The notes beneath the pieces are model-generated. The model was not told the origin of the DNA, did not search any database, and saw nothing but the letters and a program-made list of their open reading frames with translations. 64,000 nt of DNA, taken from NCBI GenBank assembly GCA_963846565.1, contig CAWJWL010000005.1, positions 248,001 through 312,000 on the forward strand. Direction: 5' to 3'. Position 1 is the first letter of the stretch; every line of letters begins with the position of its first letter. This document shows positions 1-7,623 of this stretch, one piece after another. Source of the stretch: WHSW01 sp963846565 (GTDB lineage Bacteria; Actinomycetota; Thermoleophilia; Solirubrobacterales; 70-9). A program made the translations under genes and the position numbers.

Positions 1-459
1 GTCGTCCGTCTCCCAGAGCTGCTTCAGCTGGTCGACCGTGAGGCAGCTGATCTCGAGCGCCGGGTTGGTGACGTAGGAGATGCCGTCGTTCGCGACCGGA
101 ACCTCGGTGTACTCGACTCCGCCGTCCTTACAGAGCTGCTCCTCCTCGGCCTCGATCGGCCGCGAGGCGTCGGAGATGTCCGTCTCCCCGGCGCAGAACT
201 TCTCGAAGCCGCCGGAGGTGCCGGCGGCGCCGACGGTGATCGAGACGTCGGGATTGTCCTCGCCGAAGAGCTCGGCCGCCGCCTGCGCGAACGGCTCGAC
301 CGTGCTCGATCCGTCGATCGCGATGCTTCCTGAGAGGCCGCTGGTGTCGCCGCTCGCGGTGGCGTCGCCTCCGCCGCTCTCCTCGTCACCGCAAGCCGCC
401 ACGCCGAGTGCGAGCACGAGGCCGGCGCCAACGGTGTTCAGCCACTTCTTCGAGATCAC
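1..459 (-). CDS. pstS: Phosphate ABC transporter substrate-binding lipoprotein PstS (3' end outside window)
   Basis: Captures inorganic phosphate outside the membrane for the high-affinity PstSCAB importer. The 153 visible codons begin with a lipoprotein signal (charged ISKKW, hydrophobic stretch, lipobox GVAAC) and a Gly/Ser/Thr-rich linker. Then come typical PstS stretches: 'IAIDGSSTVEPF' (phosphate-contacting loop), 'GTSGGFEKFCAGETDISDA' and 'VANDGISYV'. The GTG at 459 is chosen because AGAAGGAGA lies about 9 nt upstream and the signal peptide begins there. It lies downstream of, and in the same direction as, the response regulator, with a Pho-box-like repeat about 115 bp upstream. The remainder of the gene lies beyond position 1. 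Confidence 0.93.
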   Translation of the reverse strand, partial: MISKKWLNTVGAGLVLALGVAACGDEESGGGDATASGDTSGLSGSIAIDGSSTVEPFAQAAAELFGEDNPDVSITVGAAGTSGGFEKFCAGETDISDASRPIEAEEEQLCKDGGVEYTEVPVANDGISYVTNPALEISCLTVDQLKQLWETDD

Positions 460-551
460 TGGGATGGGTCTCCTTCTGAGTCGGTTTACGCCTCTGGCAG
501 GGAGACGCGCTCCCCCCAGGGAGACCTTGCTTCAGCGAGAGAGGAGACTTG

Positions 552-1346
552 TTACGGCGCGGTTGCCGGGCTGTGAAAAACGTGTGAAGCGTCGGCCGCC
601 TCGGCTGTCGGCGCTCGCTCGGGCTCGCGAGCCGCATCGGCGGACTCGGGCTCGAACCGGTAGCCGACACCGAAGTGAGTGTGGATGTACGACCACTCGG
701 GGGAGTGTTTCTGAATCTTCGATCGCAGCTTGCGGACGAACACGTCGACCGAGCGGTCCCCGTGCGCCATCGCGTAACCCCAAACGCGCTGGTAGAGCTG
801 CTCGCGCTCGATCACGCGCCCGGTCGCCTCGGCGAGCACCTCGAGCAGCTCGAACTCCTTCCGCGTCAGCTGGAGGCTGCGACCCGCGACGAAGGCCTGA
901 AACTGATCGTGCCGGATCTCCACCTCGCCGGCAACGAGGGGGCCGACGTCCTGCCGCCGCTCACTGCGGCGCCGCCTGCGCACGATTGCCTCGATCCGCG
1001 CCACGACCTCCTCCGGATGCGCGGGCTTCGCGATCCAGTCGTCGACGCCGAGCCGCAGGCCGCGGACACGCTGCGCCACGGTCGAGCCCTGGGTGCAGAC
1101 CACCACGGCGAGGTCGGGGAGCATCCCGCAAACGTCTTCGAGGAAGTCCCAAGCGAGCGGGCCGAGCACGGCGAGGTCGATGACGAGAGCGTTGAGCTTC
1201 ATCGCCACCAGTTCCTCGCTCGGAATCGTCGAGGAATGGATCCTGTGCTCCCAGCCGCCGGCGTCGAAGCGGCGGGTGAGGACGCGGAGGAAGCCGCTGT
1301 CGTCATCGATGACGGCGAGGCGGACGAAGGAGTTCTGCGTGTTCAT
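552..1346 (-). CDS. OmpR/PhoB-family winged-helix response regulator
   Basis: Two-component DNA-binding regulator of 264 aa, probably the phosphate (PhoP/RegX3-like) regulator given the adjacent pstS and Pho-box-like repeats. N-terminal receiver: acidic cluster DDD at residues 14-16, phospho-acceptor D57 in 'ALVIDL', Thr/Ser switch region 'CTQGS', conserved lysine K108 in 'WIAKPAHP'. C-terminal winged helix (about 140-235) with 'LTRKEFELLEVL', 'VWGY' and 'SVDVFVRKLRSKI', ending in 'GVGYRF'. The receiver is somewhat divergent after the phospho-acceptor (DLAVLGPLAW). No histidine kinase gene is visible beside it, so its partner is elsewhere or past the left edge. ATG at 1346. Confidence 0.9.
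   Translation of the reverse strand: MNTQNSFVRLAVIDDDSGFLRVLTRRFDAGGWEHRIHSSTIPSEELVAMKLNALVIDLAVLGPLAWDFLEDVCGMLPDLAVVVCTQGSTVAQRVRGLRLGVDDWIAKPAHPEEVVARIEAIVRRRRRSERRQDVGPLVAGEVEIRHDQFQAFVAGRSLQLTRKEFELLEVLAEATGRVIEREQLYQRVWGYAMAHGDRSVDVFVRKLRSKIQKHSPEWSYIHTHFGVGYRFEPESADAAREPERAPTAEAADASHVFHSPATAP
571..590 (-). promoter_or_regulatory. Pho-box-like 11-bp direct repeat upstream of pstS
   Basis: Read on the minus strand, TTCACA occurs twice exactly 11 bp apart (plus-strand TGTGAA at 572-577 and 583-588). Tandem 11-bp repeats of this kind are the binding unit of PhoB/PhoP/RegX3-type regulators. The site lies inside the last codons of the regulator gene and about 112-129 bp upstream of the pstS start, a plausible activator position. 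Binding is inferred, not shown. Confidence 0.6.
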
Positions 1347-1420
1347 CGCTGGCTGCCGGCCGGTCGTGGCCAGGCGTGATGCCGGAAATGGTAGTGGTGT
1401 TGACGGCCCCCGTCGGCCCC

Positions 1421-1442
1421 GTTCACAGGCTTTTCACATGCG
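1421..1442. promoter_or_regulatory. Pho-box-like 11-bp direct repeat between the response regulator and uppP
   Basis: TTCACA at 1422-1427 and 1433-1438, again exactly 11 bp apart, in the 160-bp gap between the divergent regulator (start 1346) and uppP (start 1507). It is the same hexamer and spacing as the copy upstream of pstS. The position suggests autoregulation of the regulator and possibly phosphate control of uppP. A TAGCCT at 1493-1498 could be a -10 element for a nearly leaderless uppP transcript. Function is inferred. Confidence 0.6.
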
Positions 1443-1506
1443 TTATGCGGATCCACGGCCACGGGCCGTGCCCGCGGCGTCCGTGATCCTCTAGCCTCAC
1501 GCGGCC

Positions 1507-2322
1507 GTGAGCACGCTCGAGGCCATCGTCCTCGGCCTCGTCCAAGGGCTGACCGAGTTTCTCCCGATCTCGTCGAGCGGGCACCTGCGAATCGTCCCCG
1601 CGTTCGCCGGATGGGAGGACCCCGGGGCGGCGTTCACCGCCGTGATCCAGCTCGGGACGATGGCCGCGGTACTGCTCTACTTCCGCCGCGACCTGTGGTC
1701 GATCGCGGTCGCGTGGCTGCGCGAGCTGCGGACGCCGTGGAAGCAGCGATCGACGGATTCGAAGGTGGGCTGGTTCATCGTCCTCGGCACGATCCCGATC
1801 TCGATCTTCGGGCTCGCGTTCAGCGATCAGATCGAGTCCGGCGCCCGCGACCTCTACCTGATCGGGACGATGCTGATCGTCTTCTCATTCGTGATGTTGG
1901 CGGCCGAGCGCGTCGGCAAACGCACGCGGGAAATCGAGTCGATGGGGGCCCGTGACGGGATCGCGATCGGCTTCGCCCAGGCGCTGGCGCTGATCCCGGG
2001 GGTCTCCCGCTCCGGGGCGACGATCTCCGCTGGGCTGCTGCTCAACTTCGACCGCAAGGCAGCGGCCCGCTACTCGTTCCTGCTCTCGGTTCCGGCGGTG
2101 GTCCTCAGCGGCCTCTACGAGCTGCGTGACGTTGGCGACGGCGGCGGCGCGGGGGTGAGCGCGACGATCATCGCAACGATCGCGGCGTTCATCTCCGGAT
2201 ACGCGGCGATCGCGTGGCTCTTGCGGTACCTCGCGAACCACACGCTCGACATCTTCGTCGCCTACCGGATCCCGCTGGGGATCCTCGTGATCGCGCTCAC
2301 CGCGAGCGGCGCGATCAGCTGA
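1507..2322 (+). CDS. uppP: Undecaprenyl-diphosphatase UppP (BacA)
   Basis: Integral membrane phosphatase that converts undecaprenyl diphosphate to undecaprenyl phosphate, recycling the lipid carrier for peptidoglycan and other envelope polymers; it also confers bacitracin tolerance. It is 271 aa, the normal family length. The N-terminal active-site block 'QGLTEFLPISSSGH' (E17, H26) and the second block 'PGVSRSGATI' are both intact, and about eight hydrophobic segments can be seen. The GTG at 1507 gives the canonical N-terminus MSTLEAIVLGLVQG. It is divergent from the phosphate regulator and convergent with the zinc-ribbon operon, whose last stop is only 6 bp away. Confidence 0.96.
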   Translation: MSTLEAIVLGLVQGLTEFLPISSSGHLRIVPAFAGWEDPGAAFTAVIQLGTMAAVLLYFRRDLWSIAVAWLRELRTPWKQRSTDSKVGWFIVLGTIPISIFGLAFSDQIESGARDLYLIGTMLIVFSFVMLAAERVGKRTREIESMGARDGIAIGFAQALALIPGVSRSGATISAGLLLNFDRKAAARYSFLLSVPAVVLSGLYELRDVGDGGGAGVSATIIATIAAFISGYAAIAWLLRYLANHTLDIFVAYRIPLGILVIALTASGAIS

Positions 2323-2328
2323 GCGGCG

Positions 2329-3735
2329 CTAGCCCTCCGCGCCCTCCGAGGCATCGCCCTCCGACTCGCCCCCCGTGGCGTCCGTCGTCGGCGCGGCGCC
2401 CTCGCCCTGCGCGAGCGTGACGTCGTCGGCCTCCTTGGCGCCACGATCGCGCGAGATGCCGGTCAGGGTGAGGGCCTTCGAGGTCCGCTCGATCGTCGCG
2501 CTGACGTCGACGACCTGGCCGGGGGAAAGTCTGCCCAGGTCGAACTCGGAGCCGACCTTGAAGGTCAGGAACTGGTCAGCCTCGTCGCTCCCATCCGCCG
2601 AAAGGAGCAGCTCGCGGCTGGATGTACAGACGCCCTGGACGATGCCCGCGAAGTCTCCGTATCCGAGGAAGTCGGTGTCGAGCGTCACCTGCCGCGCTGT
2701 GAGCACGGTGGACGACAGGCGTGGCTGCGGGGGCGGAGTTCCGCAGCCGGGCGGCGCATTCGCCGTTTCGGCCCCGCTCGTGGTCGTAGTCGTGGGCGTG
2801 GTCGTGGGCGTGGTGGTGGTCGTGTCCTCGACCTGCTTCTGCTTCGCCCGCGGGCCGATGCCGACCGCGGCGGTCACGAGCGCCCCGACGTCGGGCACGG
2901 TCGCGCCGCCGGCGTAAACGAGGACTGAAGCTCCGGTGCGCGAAATCGTGAACGCGTTCAGCGCGGGATCCCGGAACGTGACCAAGCCGCCGATCTTCGC
3001 GCTCGTCTTCTTCCCCTTCACGTCACGGTTGCCGGCCTCCGCGTACGTGCCGTTGGCGAGCTGGCGCACCGGAACTTCGAGCTTGGTCCCGGGCTTCGGG
3101 GGGTGCTTGTCGTGGATCGCGCTCATCTGTCCCTCGCGGTCGGCGAGCGCGTAGCTCCGCGCCTCGGCGTTGACGTTGACGACCGTGCCGGCAAGCGTCA
3201 GCTCTTCGGTCGTCGTCTCCTCCCCCTCCCCCTCGGTGGTCGTCGTCGTCTCCTCGGTCGTCGTTTCCTCGCTCTCGCCCTCGTCGGTGGTCGTCGGTTC
3301 GACCGGCGTGATCGGCACCTCGGGGATGTCGATCGAAGGCGAGATCGGCACCGACGGCTCAATCGACGGCGTCGAGGAGGGCGGCGAGGGCGCCGGCTCG
3401 GGAGACGGTGAGGGCGACGGCTTCGGGCCGGCGTTGCCGCCCGGAGGAGCCAGCGGTGGCGGCGCGGCGGCGATCTGCGCCTCGGGGGCGACCTCGACGA
3501 TCTGCGCCGGCGCGCCGACGACCCCCTCGACGCCGGGACCGATCGCGACCCCCGCGAACAACCCCATCCCGAGCGCGGCGGCCAAGAGCGGCGCCGTCCA
3601 GCGGCGGTCGCTGACCGGCAGCGCGGCCCAGCGGAGCGAGGTCCACTGGCCGGCCATGCGGGACACATCCCCCTTGCGCGGAAGCAGGCCGAGTCGCTGG
3701 CCCTTTCGGGGGAGGAGCCGGCCGAGCCGTCTCAT
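2329..3735 (-). CDS. Membrane-anchored Pro/Thr-rich protein of unknown function, third gene of the zinc-ribbon operon
   Basis: Not assignable to a named family. 468 aa: a basic cytoplasmic head with a duplicated LPRKG motif (residues 8-12 and 18-22), one transmembrane helix (about 47-66), and a Pro/Ser-rich then Thr/Glu-rich low-complexity linker. Two compact beta-rich segments follow, around 'LTLAGTVVNVNAEARSYALA' and 'FAGIVQGVCTSSRELLLSA', separated by a second poly-Thr tract; these may be related OB-like modules. The ATG at 3735 overlaps the TGA of the preceding gene (ATGA), implying translational coupling, so the longer in-frame opening upstream is not coding. Likely an envelope-facing partner of the two upstream zinc-ribbon proteins. 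Confidence 0.72.
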   Translation of the reverse strand: MRRLGRLLPRKGQRLGLLPRKGDVSRMAGQWTSLRWAALPVSDRRWTAPLLAAALGMGLFAGVAIGPGVEGVVGAPAQIVEVAPEAQIAAAPPPLAPPGGNAGPKPSPSPSPEPAPSPPSSTPSIEPSVPISPSIDIPEVPITPVEPTTTDEGESEETTTEETTTTTEGEGEETTTEELTLAGTVVNVNAEARSYALADREGQMSAIHDKHPPKPGTKLEVPVRQLANGTYAEAGNRDVKGKKTSAKIGGLVTFRDPALNAFTISRTGASVLVYAGGATVPDVGALVTAAVGIGPRAKQKQVEDTTTTTPTTTPTTTTTSGAETANAPPGCGTPPPQPRLSSTVLTARQVTLDTDFLGYGDFAGIVQGVCTSSRELLLSADGSDEADQFLTFKVGSEFDLGRLSPGQVVDVSATIERTSKALTLTGISRDRGAKEADDVTLAQGEGAAPTTDATGGESEGDASEGAEG

Positions 3736-4466
3736 GGCGTGGGCGTCCCACCGGCCGGGGGCGGCGTCGCGGCCCGCGTCTCGGGCGCCGGCGGCGGCGC
3801 GTAGGGGTTGGCCGGTTGCGCCGGTGGCGGCGGTTGCTCCGGTTGCGGCGCGGCGTGCGCCGGGGCCGGAGGCGGAACCGGAGCAGGAGCAGGAGACGGA
3901 GTAGGAGCCGGAGCAGGAGACGGCTGAAGCCCCGGCGGAGGCTGGGCCAACGGCTGCGTCGGACGTCCCGCCATCGGAATCTGAGCCTGCGGGTTGAGGG
4001 TCGAACCACACTGCCAGCAGAAAACTGCGCCGCGCGAGAAGAGGGCGCCGCAGGACGGGCAGGAACCGGCGGCGCCTGCCTGCTCGAGCCGCAGAATCCG
4101 CTCAACGGCGGCGAGCTCGGCGTCGACGGCGCGCTGCTCGGCCGCCTTGCTCACGAGCAGATCGAGGCGGAAGTGGTCGCGGATCGCCATCTCGTAGGCG
4201 AGCCCGCCGAGGTCCCATTGGAGCTCGGCCATCTGGCGAGCCAGGTTCTCGTGGCGAGCCGCGAGCTCTCCGCTCGCGACCGCGTCGGGTGGGTTGGCGC
4301 CGGCCTGAGCCGGCGGGGCCGCGCCCTGCACCGCCGGGGCCAGCGCTCCAGGCGCGGGGACCGGGGGCGAAGGATTCGGTGCGACGGCGGGCTGAGCACC
4401 CGGGCGCCCCTTGGGCGTCGGCTTGAAATACGGCTTCAGCCGCGCGGCCAAGCCCGAGCCGATCAC
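3732..4466 (-). CDS. Zinc-ribbon protein with central helical segment and proline-rich tail
   Basis: Function unknown. 244 aa: N-terminal Pro/Ala-rich segment, a charged helical or coiled-coil stretch (about 66-130, 'ARHENLARQMAELQWDLGGLAYEMAIRDHF' region), then a four-Cys zinc ribbon (C136, C139, C150, C153; CPSC...CWQC). The last third is a Pro/Ala tail with runs such as 'PAPAPTPSPAPAPVPPP'. No membrane segment or signal peptide is seen, so it is probably cytosolic. GTG at 4466 overlaps the upstream TGA (GTGA), and its own TGA overlaps the next ATG (ATGA). Both junctions are 4-bp overlaps, so the three products are probably made together. Confidence 0.75.
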   Translation of the reverse strand: MIGSGLAARLKPYFKPTPKGRPGAQPAVAPNPSPPVPAPGALAPAVQGAAPPAQAGANPPDAVASGELAARHENLARQMAELQWDLGGLAYEMAIRDHFRLDLLVSKAAEQRAVDAELAAVERILRLEQAGAAGSCPSCGALFSRGAVFCWQCGSTLNPQAQIPMAGRPTQPLAQPPPGLQPSPAPAPTPSPAPAPVPPPAPAHAAPQPEQPPPPAQPANPYAPPPAPETRAATPPPAGGTPTP

Positions 4467-5326
4467 CGCTGCTCCTCCACGGGGGGGACCGCATCCGGCG
4501 ACGCTTCCTGCGACGCTTGCGGAGGCTGCGTCGCTTCCTCCAAGGCCTCCTCGAGCTCCGGGGCGGCCGCAGGCGCAGCGGGCGAGGGCAGTTCCTCCTC
4601 GGGCAGCGCGGTCGTCGGTTCCTTGGCGCCCCCCCCGCCTCCGCCGGACGGCTTCCGTCGGACCTCGATGACCGCCGCATTGGGGAACGAAGCCTGCAGC
4701 GCGGTGAGCGCCGCCTCGGCGTCTGACTCGGTCGCGTAGACGCCCGAGTAGACGACGTAGTTGCCCGGCGGAAGGCTCGGGTACAGGTCGGAGTCGAGAA
4801 CGGCGACGGCGCTCGCACCGTCGCCCTCGAGATCGGCCTTCGTCGACGCGACGTCCTCGGCCGTGGTGTCGCCCTTGGGGAGTGTGCCGAGCTCGATCGT
4901 GAAGCCCTCCTGCCCCTTGGGCCACTCACTCGTAACCGTGGTCGGCGCAGACGACTCGGGCGCCGCACCGTTGGGCGTGCCCGTGGCGGCTGCCGTCGTG
5001 GTGATAGCGGGCGGCGGCTCCGGAGTCGAGTCGTCCTCGCCGCGTCCGAGGAGGACGCCGATCAGCAGCATCCCGCCGAGCAGCGCGACGCCCAGGATCG
5101 CTCCGAGCGGGGAAACGTCGTTGGCGGGGGGCGGCTGCGCCGCAGGCGGCTGATTGCCGGTGCCGGGCGGGGTCAGGTAGCGCTCATACGGCAACCGGGC
5201 CTCGCCCCGGCGGGCGCCGCACTGCAGGCAGTAGCGCTGGTCGGAGGCCAGCGGCGACCCGCATTTGGGGCACGGGGCACCGTCGGCACCCAGGGTCGGC
5301 ATCGCGCTTTGTTCCGTCGAACTCAT
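4463..5326 (-). CDS. Zinc-ribbon, single-pass membrane protein with SPOR-like domain
   Basis: 287 aa and first gene of the three-gene operon. Architecture: cytoplasmic zinc ribbon (C19, C22, C33, C36), Pro-rich linker, one transmembrane helix (about 74-93), Thr/Pro-rich external linker, and a SPOR-like module (about 140-225, containing 'NYVVYSGVYATESDAEAALTAL'). The tail is Glu/Pro/Ala-rich. SPOR domains bind denuded glycan strands of septal peptidoglycan, so a cell-wall or division-site role is plausible but inferred. ATG at 5326; the upstream 115-bp gap to capA must hold the operon promoter. Nothing in the sequence names a pathway. Confidence 0.75.
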   Translation of the reverse strand: MSSTEQSAMPTLGADGAPCPKCGSPLASDQRYCLQCGARRGEARLPYERYLTPPGTGNQPPAAQPPPANDVSPLGAILGVALLGGMLLIGVLLGRGEDDSTPEPPPAITTTAAATGTPNGAAPESSAPTTVTSEWPKGQEGFTIELGTLPKGDTTAEDVASTKADLEGDGASAVAVLDSDLYPSLPPGNYVVYSGVYATESDAEAALTALQASFPNAAVIEVRRKPSGGGGGGAKEPTTALPEEELPSPAAPAAAPELEEALEEATQPPQASQEASPDAVPPVEEQR

Positions 5327-5441
5327 GAGTCCATTTCCACCACTACGAATTGTCCCCCAAGGTTGGCATGAAGGCCACCGTTACCCCACCACCCTGCGTC
5401 CCCGTGGTCAAGGGAATGTAAACAACGCTCTGCTGGCTCAC

Positions 5442-6575
5442 TCAGCGGTCTACGGGTGAGAAGCCCTTGCCGTCACCGGCGACGGAGACGGTGCGGCTGT
5501 ACGACTTGCGAAGGGCCTCGGAATCACCGAGCGCCGGATAGACGACGTAGTCGCCGGGATGCACCCAGATCGGGACGTAGCGAAGGCGCACGGCCTCGAG
5601 CTCGCCGCCGCGCTCGACGAAGCGAAGCAGGGCGATCAGCCCGTCCTGGGTCGCGGCCGGGAGGCCGGCATCGGCGGATTGGTTCGAGACCAGGTTGCCC
5701 TCGCTGAAGACGACGAACTTGCCGTTCATGCGATCGATCGGCTGGACGACGTGCGGGCCCTGCCCGACCACGGCTGAGACCGCGTTCGCGGCGGTGAGGC
5801 GACGGGCGAGGGCGCGCTGCGGCCCGCTCGGGCTCTGGTCGTTCTCGAAGCCCCAGTGGAGGTTGACGATCACAGCATCGGCGCCGGCCTTGCGGGCCTT
5901 GCGGGCGTCGCGCACGATCGCCCGCTCGGCCGCGTCGAGCGCGCCCGGGTCGTAGACGTTGACCGCCCAGGACTCCGGCGGGCGGATGCCGTTCGTTGCG
6001 TCCGTGTAGGCGACGACGCCGAGCTGGAGGCCAGGCCGGACCTTGACCAGGGTCGGGCGCTCGCTCTGGCGCTTCGAGCTGAAGCTGCCCGTGTGCTCGA
6101 CGTTCGCGTCGTTCAGAGCCTCGACCGTGGAGCGGATGCCGCCCATGCCCTGATCGACCGAGTGGTTCGACGCCGTCTGACAACCATCCCAGCCGCTCTT
6201 CGCGACCGAGCGGGCGAGTGCCGGGGGCGTGTTGAACAGCGGATACCCGGTCGGCTCACCGGAGCCGAGCGGCGTCTCGAGGTGGCAGAGCGCGACGTCG
6301 GCGTCGGCTACGTACGGTGCGATGCGGTCGAAGAAGGGGGCGAAGTCATAGCCCCCGCTGCCGTTCGCGAGCGCCTGATCGATCAGCGGGGTGTGCATGA
6401 GGATGTCGCCGCTGACCGAAACGGTGAAGCGCTGCGGCCGATCGGGCGCGCGTTCGCCCGCCGGCGCTGCGACACCGCCCCAAGCGGCCATCGTCAGCGC
6501 GGCGAAGGCGAGCGCCGCCGTCACGAGGAGGCGGCCGATAGAGTTCCGTGCCGTGGCGCGACTCACACGTCTCAT
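5442..6575 (-). CDS. CapA-family (PGA_cap) metallophosphatase-like secreted protein
   Basis: 377 aa, with a signal-anchor start (RRVSRATARNSIGRLLVTAALAF...) followed by the CapA / poly-gamma-glutamate synthesis fold. Motifs: 'SGDILMHTPLI' (metal-binding Asp), 'VALCHLETPL' (Glu), 'TASNHSVDQG' (Asn-His), 'VVNLHWG'-type block seen as 'VIVNLHWGFEND', and 'VVGQGPHVVQPI' (His). CapA proteins act in anionic capsule polymer synthesis or export, but many actinobacterial members sit outside capsule operons, as here, so the substrate is unknown. ATG at 6575 is preferred. Its 5' end overlaps, head to head, the small gene on the other strand if that gene starts at 6553. Confidence 0.85.
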   Translation of the reverse strand: MRRVSRATARNSIGRLLVTAALAFAALTMAAWGGVAAPAGERAPDRPQRFTVSVSGDILMHTPLIDQALANGSGGYDFAPFFDRIAPYVADADVALCHLETPLGSGEPTGYPLFNTPPALARSVAKSGWDGCQTASNHSVDQGMGGIRSTVEALNDANVEHTGSFSSKRQSERPTLVKVRPGLQLGVVAYTDATNGIRPPESWAVNVYDPGALDAAERAIVRDARKARKAGADAVIVNLHWGFENDQSPSGPQRALARRLTAANAVSAVVGQGPHVVQPIDRMNGKFVVFSEGNLVSNQSADAGLPAATQDGLIALLRFVERGGELEAVRLRYVPIWVHPGDYVVYPALGDSEALRKSYSRTVSVAGDGKGFSPVDR

Positions 6576-6807
6576 TGTCTCGCTTATGGCGCTCGCAGGC
6601 GCCCTCATGCTCGCCGCCCCCGCGGCGATGGCCGCCGACGGCGTCGGCCTCTGGGGCCGCACCGACGACAAGGTGATCACCTTCTTCTCCTTCGCCGTGA
6701 TGGCCTTCTTCGTCATCCTGATCATCGTTCTGACGCTGATCCAACAGCGGCTCGAGAATCGCAAGGAGCGGGCGCGAGAGGATTTGGAGCGCCTCCGCGG
6801 GCCCTAG
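6553..6807 (+). CDS. Small exported or single-pass membrane protein, unknown function
   Basis: About 84 aa from GTG 6553. It has a Sec-like signal (RLTRLIVSLMALAGALMLAAPAAMA), a short external segment, one transmembrane helix (KVITFFSFAVMAFFVILIIVLTLI) and a basic charged tail (QQRLENRKERAREDLERLRG). An alternative ATG at 6586 would remove the 23-bp head-to-head overlap with capA but would also remove the positively charged n-region of the signal. No family recognised. It is followed 6 bp later by the enoyl-CoA hydratase gene, so the two may share a transcript. Confidence 0.6.
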   Translation: MARLTRLIVSLMALAGALMLAAPAAMAADGVGLWGRTDDKVITFFSFAVMAFFVILIIVLTLIQQRLENRKERAREDLERLRGP

Positions 6808-6813
6808 GACCGG

Positions 6814-7623
6814 ATGGGCGAGCGGACCTCGTACGAGCGCCGCGGCGCCGCGGCCGTACTGAAGATCACCCGGCCGGAGCGGCGAAACGCCGTCGACGGC
6901 GAGACGGCACTCGAGCTCAAGCGGGGCTTCGAGAGCTTCGAGGCCGATGAGGACGCACGCGTCCTCATCCTCACGGGCGAAGGGCCGGAGGCCTTCTGCG
7001 CCGGCGCAGACCTGAAGGCGATCGCCGAGGGCGGGGCGCTGTTTGCGGGCGACGACCCCGAGGAGGCGGTGACCACGTGGGCCGAGGCGTTCGAGGACGG
7101 GCCGCTGGGCTTCACGCGGCTGCAGGCGTCAAAGCCCACGATCGCCGCGATCTCCGGTTGGTGCCTCGCGGGCGGCCTCGAGCTTGCGCTCTGGTGCGAC
7201 CTGCGAATTGCGAACTCCGAGGCAAAGCTCGGCTTCACCGAGCGCCGCTTCGGCGTCCCGCTGATCGACGGCGGCACGCAGCGCCTGCCGCGAATCGTCG
7301 GCATGGGCCGGGCGCTCGAGATGATCCTCACCGGCCGCGTAATCGAGGCGCCCGAGGCGCGCGAGTGGGGGCTGGTGAACGAGGTCGTCGATCCAGGCGC
7401 CCACCTCGACCGCGCGCTCGAGATCGCCGAGGGCCTCGCCGCCTTCCCGCAGACGACGATGCTCTCGGATCGCCGCGCCGCCCTCGAGGGGATCGGAATG
7501 AGCTTCGAGGAAGGCCTCGCCCACGAGGCTGAGCTCGGCCTCGGCTCGGTGATCACCGGCGTCCAAGGCGCGGCCCGCTTCGCCGCGGGCGAGGGCCGGG
7601 GCGCGGACGGAGCAGGCGTATAA
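6814..7623 (+). CDS. Enoyl-CoA hydratase/isomerase (crotonase family)
   Basis: 269 aa crotonase-fold enzyme, probably hydrating trans-2-enoyl-CoA in beta-oxidation or a related acyl-CoA route. Oxyanion-hole stretches are visible: 'FCAGADLKAI' and 'GWCLAGGLELALWCDLRI'. The active-site region 'ERRFGVPLIDGGTQRLPRIVG' carries an Asp rather than the second catalytic Glu, so dehydratase, isomerase or lyase activity is also possible. ATG at 6814. Its last codons and TAA stop lie inside the first copy of a 60-bp tandem repeat. Confidence 0.9.
   Translation: MGERTSYERRGAAAVLKITRPERRNAVDGETALELKRGFESFEADEDARVLILTGEGPEAFCAGADLKAIAEGGALFAGDDPEEAVTTWAEAFEDGPLGFTRLQASKPTIAAISGWCLAGGLELALWCDLRIANSEAKLGFTERRFGVPLIDGGTQRLPRIVGMGRALEMILTGRVIEAPEAREWGLVNEVVDPGAHLDRALEIAEGLAAFPQTTMLSDRRAALEGIGMSFEEGLAHEAELGLGSVITGVQGAARFAAGEGRGADGAGV

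Noticed and set aside
601..680. tRNA-like TTCGA-containing stretch (GGGCTCGAACCGG)
   Set aside because: It lies within the response-regulator coding region and no cloverleaf can be drawn.
3736..4011. Upstream extension of the third zinc-ribbon-operon gene
   Set aside because: It overlaps the zinc-ribbon gene in another frame and encodes Ser/Gly/Ala low complexity; the ATGA overlap at 3732-3735 gives a better start.
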